Of a stretch of DNA of 6,888 bases, positions 5,493 to 6,888 are shown piece by piece. Each line of letters starts with the position of its first letter. Position 1 is the stretch's first letter. Source of the DNA: an uncultured Eubacteriales bacterium (GTDB taxonomy: Bacteria > Bacillota > Clostridia > Peptostreptococcales > Anaerovoracaceae). A model generated the notes under the pieces. It made no database searches. It worked only from the letters and a program-made list of their open reading frames with translations, and was not told where the DNA came from. The translations under genes and the position numbers were made by a program. The DNA lies in the NCBI GenBank assembly GCA_902803185.1, contig CADCOV010000128.1, positions 1 to 6,888 of the forward strand, in the 5' to 3' direction.

Positions 5493-5849
5493 CACGATCT
5501 TTGCGCCGAACGGCGTCAGCGACAGCTTCGCGATCTTGAAGAACTGCTTCCCGAACGGGATCCCCACGATGGTGACGCACCAAAGGAGCCCGAAGAGCAG
5601 ATTCCCCAGCGCCATCGGGATGCCGAAGAAGATCACCCAGATCACGTTGGCCAAGGTGGACACCACTCCGCCGCCGTACTGCACCTCCTTGCCGAAGGGC
5701 CAGAAGGACAGCGACGCGAACTTGAAGCACTGCCTCCCGTAAGGGATGCCGATGATGGAGATGCACCAGAGGATCCCGGACAGCAGCCAGGCCAGGCCGC
5801 TCAGGCACCCTCCGAACACGAACCATAGAATATTACCTATCAGATTCAT
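5490..5849 (-). CDS. yccF: YccF-family inner-membrane protein
   Basis: A 119-residue integral membrane protein built from two copies of one unit, the mark of the YccF domain family (DUF307). Copy one covers residues 25-53 (GILWCISIIGIPYGRQ, then FKFASLSFWPFG) and copy two 87-115 (GLLWCVTIVGIPFGKQ, then FKIAKLSLTPFG). By eye 18 of 29 positions are identical, offset by 62 residues. Several hydrophobic segments flank the units (about 5-24 and 64-84). The family has no settled biochemical function. The length is close to that of other YccF proteins and both copies look intact. ATG at 5849 has GAGG about 6 nt upstream. The gene starts 28 bp after the DUF218 gene ends and its stop codon forms part of the ribosome site for SUFU, so all three are likely co-transcribed. 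Confidence 0.9.
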   Translation of the reverse strand: MNLIGNILWFVFGGCLSGLAWLLSGILWCISIIGIPYGRQCFKFASLSFWPFGKEVQYGGGVVSTLANVIWVIFFGIPMALGNLLFGLLWCVTIVGIPFGKQFFKIAKLSLTPFGAKIV

Positions 5850-5877
5850 TTCCTACCTCTTTCCTATCCTATATCCT

Positions 5878-6888
5878 TCAATTTGCCAGATAGATCCATC
5901 CCAGCACCGCCGCCATGCAGGCGAGCCAGCCGCCCAGGAACAGCAGCAGGTGCTTCTTCTCCGTGTGGATCGCGATGAACTCCCGGATCAGCGCACTCGG
6001 CCAGTAATAGAAGGTCACGTGGCCGCCGATCCCCGTGCAGACGAGCCCCACCTTCTTCGCGTGCCGGAGCGCCCGGTAGACGTGGTAGTTGCTGGTCACC
6101 AGCGCCGTGTATTTCCGCCCCTCCAGCCCGTCCAGGATCTCCTTGGAGTACTGCAGGTTCTGCAGGGTGTTCGTCGACCTGTCTTCGGTCAGGATGTCCT
6201 CCTCCGGGATCCCGTTCTCCAGAAGATATGCCTTCATCGCCGCCGCTTCCGCCAGCTTCTCGTCGCCGCCCTGCCCGCCGGAAGGGATCATCTTCGGCGG
6301 CGTCGGGTCCTTGCGGTAGACCTTGATGGCTTTGTCCAGCCGGTCCCTGAGGAGCTTGCCGATCCGCTCGCCGTCGACCAGGCCGGCCCCCAGGATGATC
6401 ACGTAGTCGAAGTCCCTCTTGATCGGCACGATCTGAAGGAACAGCACGTAGAACATGAAGATCAAAAACGCCAGGGACCCGTAGATGACGGACACGCTGA
6501 TGAGGCTGCCCACCACGAAGGGCGCGCTGCGGTACAGCTCCGGCAGCGGCACATCGATGTTCGTGAACGCGTAATAGACGGTGACGCGGGCCGTCGCGAT
6601 CTCGCCGATCAGGATGATGATGCCCAGGATGAGGGACAGCAGATGGGCGAGCTGGTGCCCTTCCCGCCGGATCATCACGACGCCGTTATAGATCAAAAAG
6701 AACGGCACGATGAGGAGCGTGATCATGATCGCGTAGGCGGTGACCACTGCGATCGTACTGAAGTTCGGACCGGAGATGCTGATCAGGAACGGCACGGTGA
6801 ACAGGAACGCGAGCAGCAAAAGATAGCAGTTGCGATACCTGCTCCTGTCTCTCCTGAAATAGTGGAAGAACACCACCCACCAGAACAA
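5878..6888 (-). CDS. YdcF/ElyC-like DUF218 membrane protein (5' end beyond window)
   Basis: 336 residues are visible and the frame runs off the window edge, so the true start lies outside; the TTG at the edge is only an arbitrary codon. The N-terminal half has about four transmembrane segments (roughly 22-39, 44-70, 82-104 and 122-152 of the visible part). It leads into a DUF218 domain (about 160-310) with the family's landmarks: YVIILGAGL (162-170), PSGGQGGDEKLAE (202-214), TEDRSTNTLQN (234-244) and TSNYHVYRALRHA (265-277). A last transmembrane helix follows (about 315-334). DUF218 proteins such as SanA, ElyC and YdcF are linked to envelope barrier function or peptidoglycan-precursor handling, but the chemistry here cannot be told. 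By comparison with similar clostridial proteins only a few residues should be missing. It lies 28 bp ahead of YccF and probably leads this gene run. Confidence 0.85.
   Translation of the reverse strand: MFWWVVFFHYFRRDRSRYRNCYLLLLAFLFTVPFLISISGPNFSTIAVVTAYAIMITLLIVPFFLIYNGVVMIRREGHQLAHLLSLILGIIILIGEIATARVTVYYAFTNIDVPLPELYRSAPFVVGSLISVSVIYGSLAFLIFMFYVLFLQIVPIKRDFDYVIILGAGLVDGERIGKLLRDRLDKAIKVYRKDPTPPKMIPSGGQGGDEKLAEAAAMKAYLLENGIPEEDILTEDRSTNTLQNLQYSKEILDGLEGRKYTALVTSNYHVYRALRHAKKVGLVCTGIGGHVTFYYWPSALIREFIAIHTEKKHLLLFLGGWLACMAAVLGWIYLAN

Noticed and set aside
5008..5742. 244-aa plus-strand open frame across SUFU and YccF
   Set aside because: It spans the boundary of two well-supported minus-strand genes and has no domain or ribosome site.
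5482..5826. N-terminal extension of the SUFU reading frame
   Set aside because: The extra residues are an Arg/Val-rich out-of-frame reading of YccF, while a good ribosome site sits before the ATG at 5481.

Overview
The window looks like a chromosomal segment from a GC-rich member of the Clostridia (Lachnospiraceae/Eubacteriales-like Firmicutes). I infer this from the strong AGGAGG-type ribosome binding sites, the one clear sigma-A promoter, and the gene families present (XRE regulators with extra C-terminal domains, a PrsW-type protease, DUF4298, clostridial-type MATE and YdcF proteins). No species can be assigned by eye. All ten genes I accept lie on the minus strand; the plus-strand open frames are shadows produced by high GC. 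No rRNA, tRNA, CRISPR array, transposase or attachment site was seen.

Read in the direction of transcription (from 6888 down to 1), the window starts with a closely spaced run: a YdcF/ElyC-like DUF218 membrane protein (cut at its N-terminus by the window edge), a YccF inner-membrane protein, a bacterial Suppressor-of-fused (SUFU) domain protein coupled to YccF, a DUF4298 protein, an HD-domain phosphohydrolase with a TTG start, and a PrsW-type intramembrane protease. An XRE regulator with one transmembrane helix and an extracytoplasmic tail follows after 84 bp and ends at a GC-rich hairpin terminator. Next comes a MATE efflux transporter with its own extended -10 promoter. Beyond a perfect 8+8 inverted repeat lies a second XRE regulator, whose stop codon overlaps the start of a small membrane-anchored protein that runs off the window at position 1.

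The most interesting regulatory points are these. (1) The two XRE genes share a similar upstream region: an 11-bp motif, -35/-10-like boxes and a nearby sequence block at almost identical distances from the start codon, suggesting a common regulator or cross-regulation. (2) The second XRE protein and the small protein overlapping it share a C-terminal domain motif, so they look like a cytoplasmic/membrane pair. (3) The membrane-anchored XRE protein lies directly downstream of a PrsW protease and has the topology of a PrsW substrate, which suggests regulated proteolysis. (4) The HD gene ends in a perfect 11-bp hairpin.
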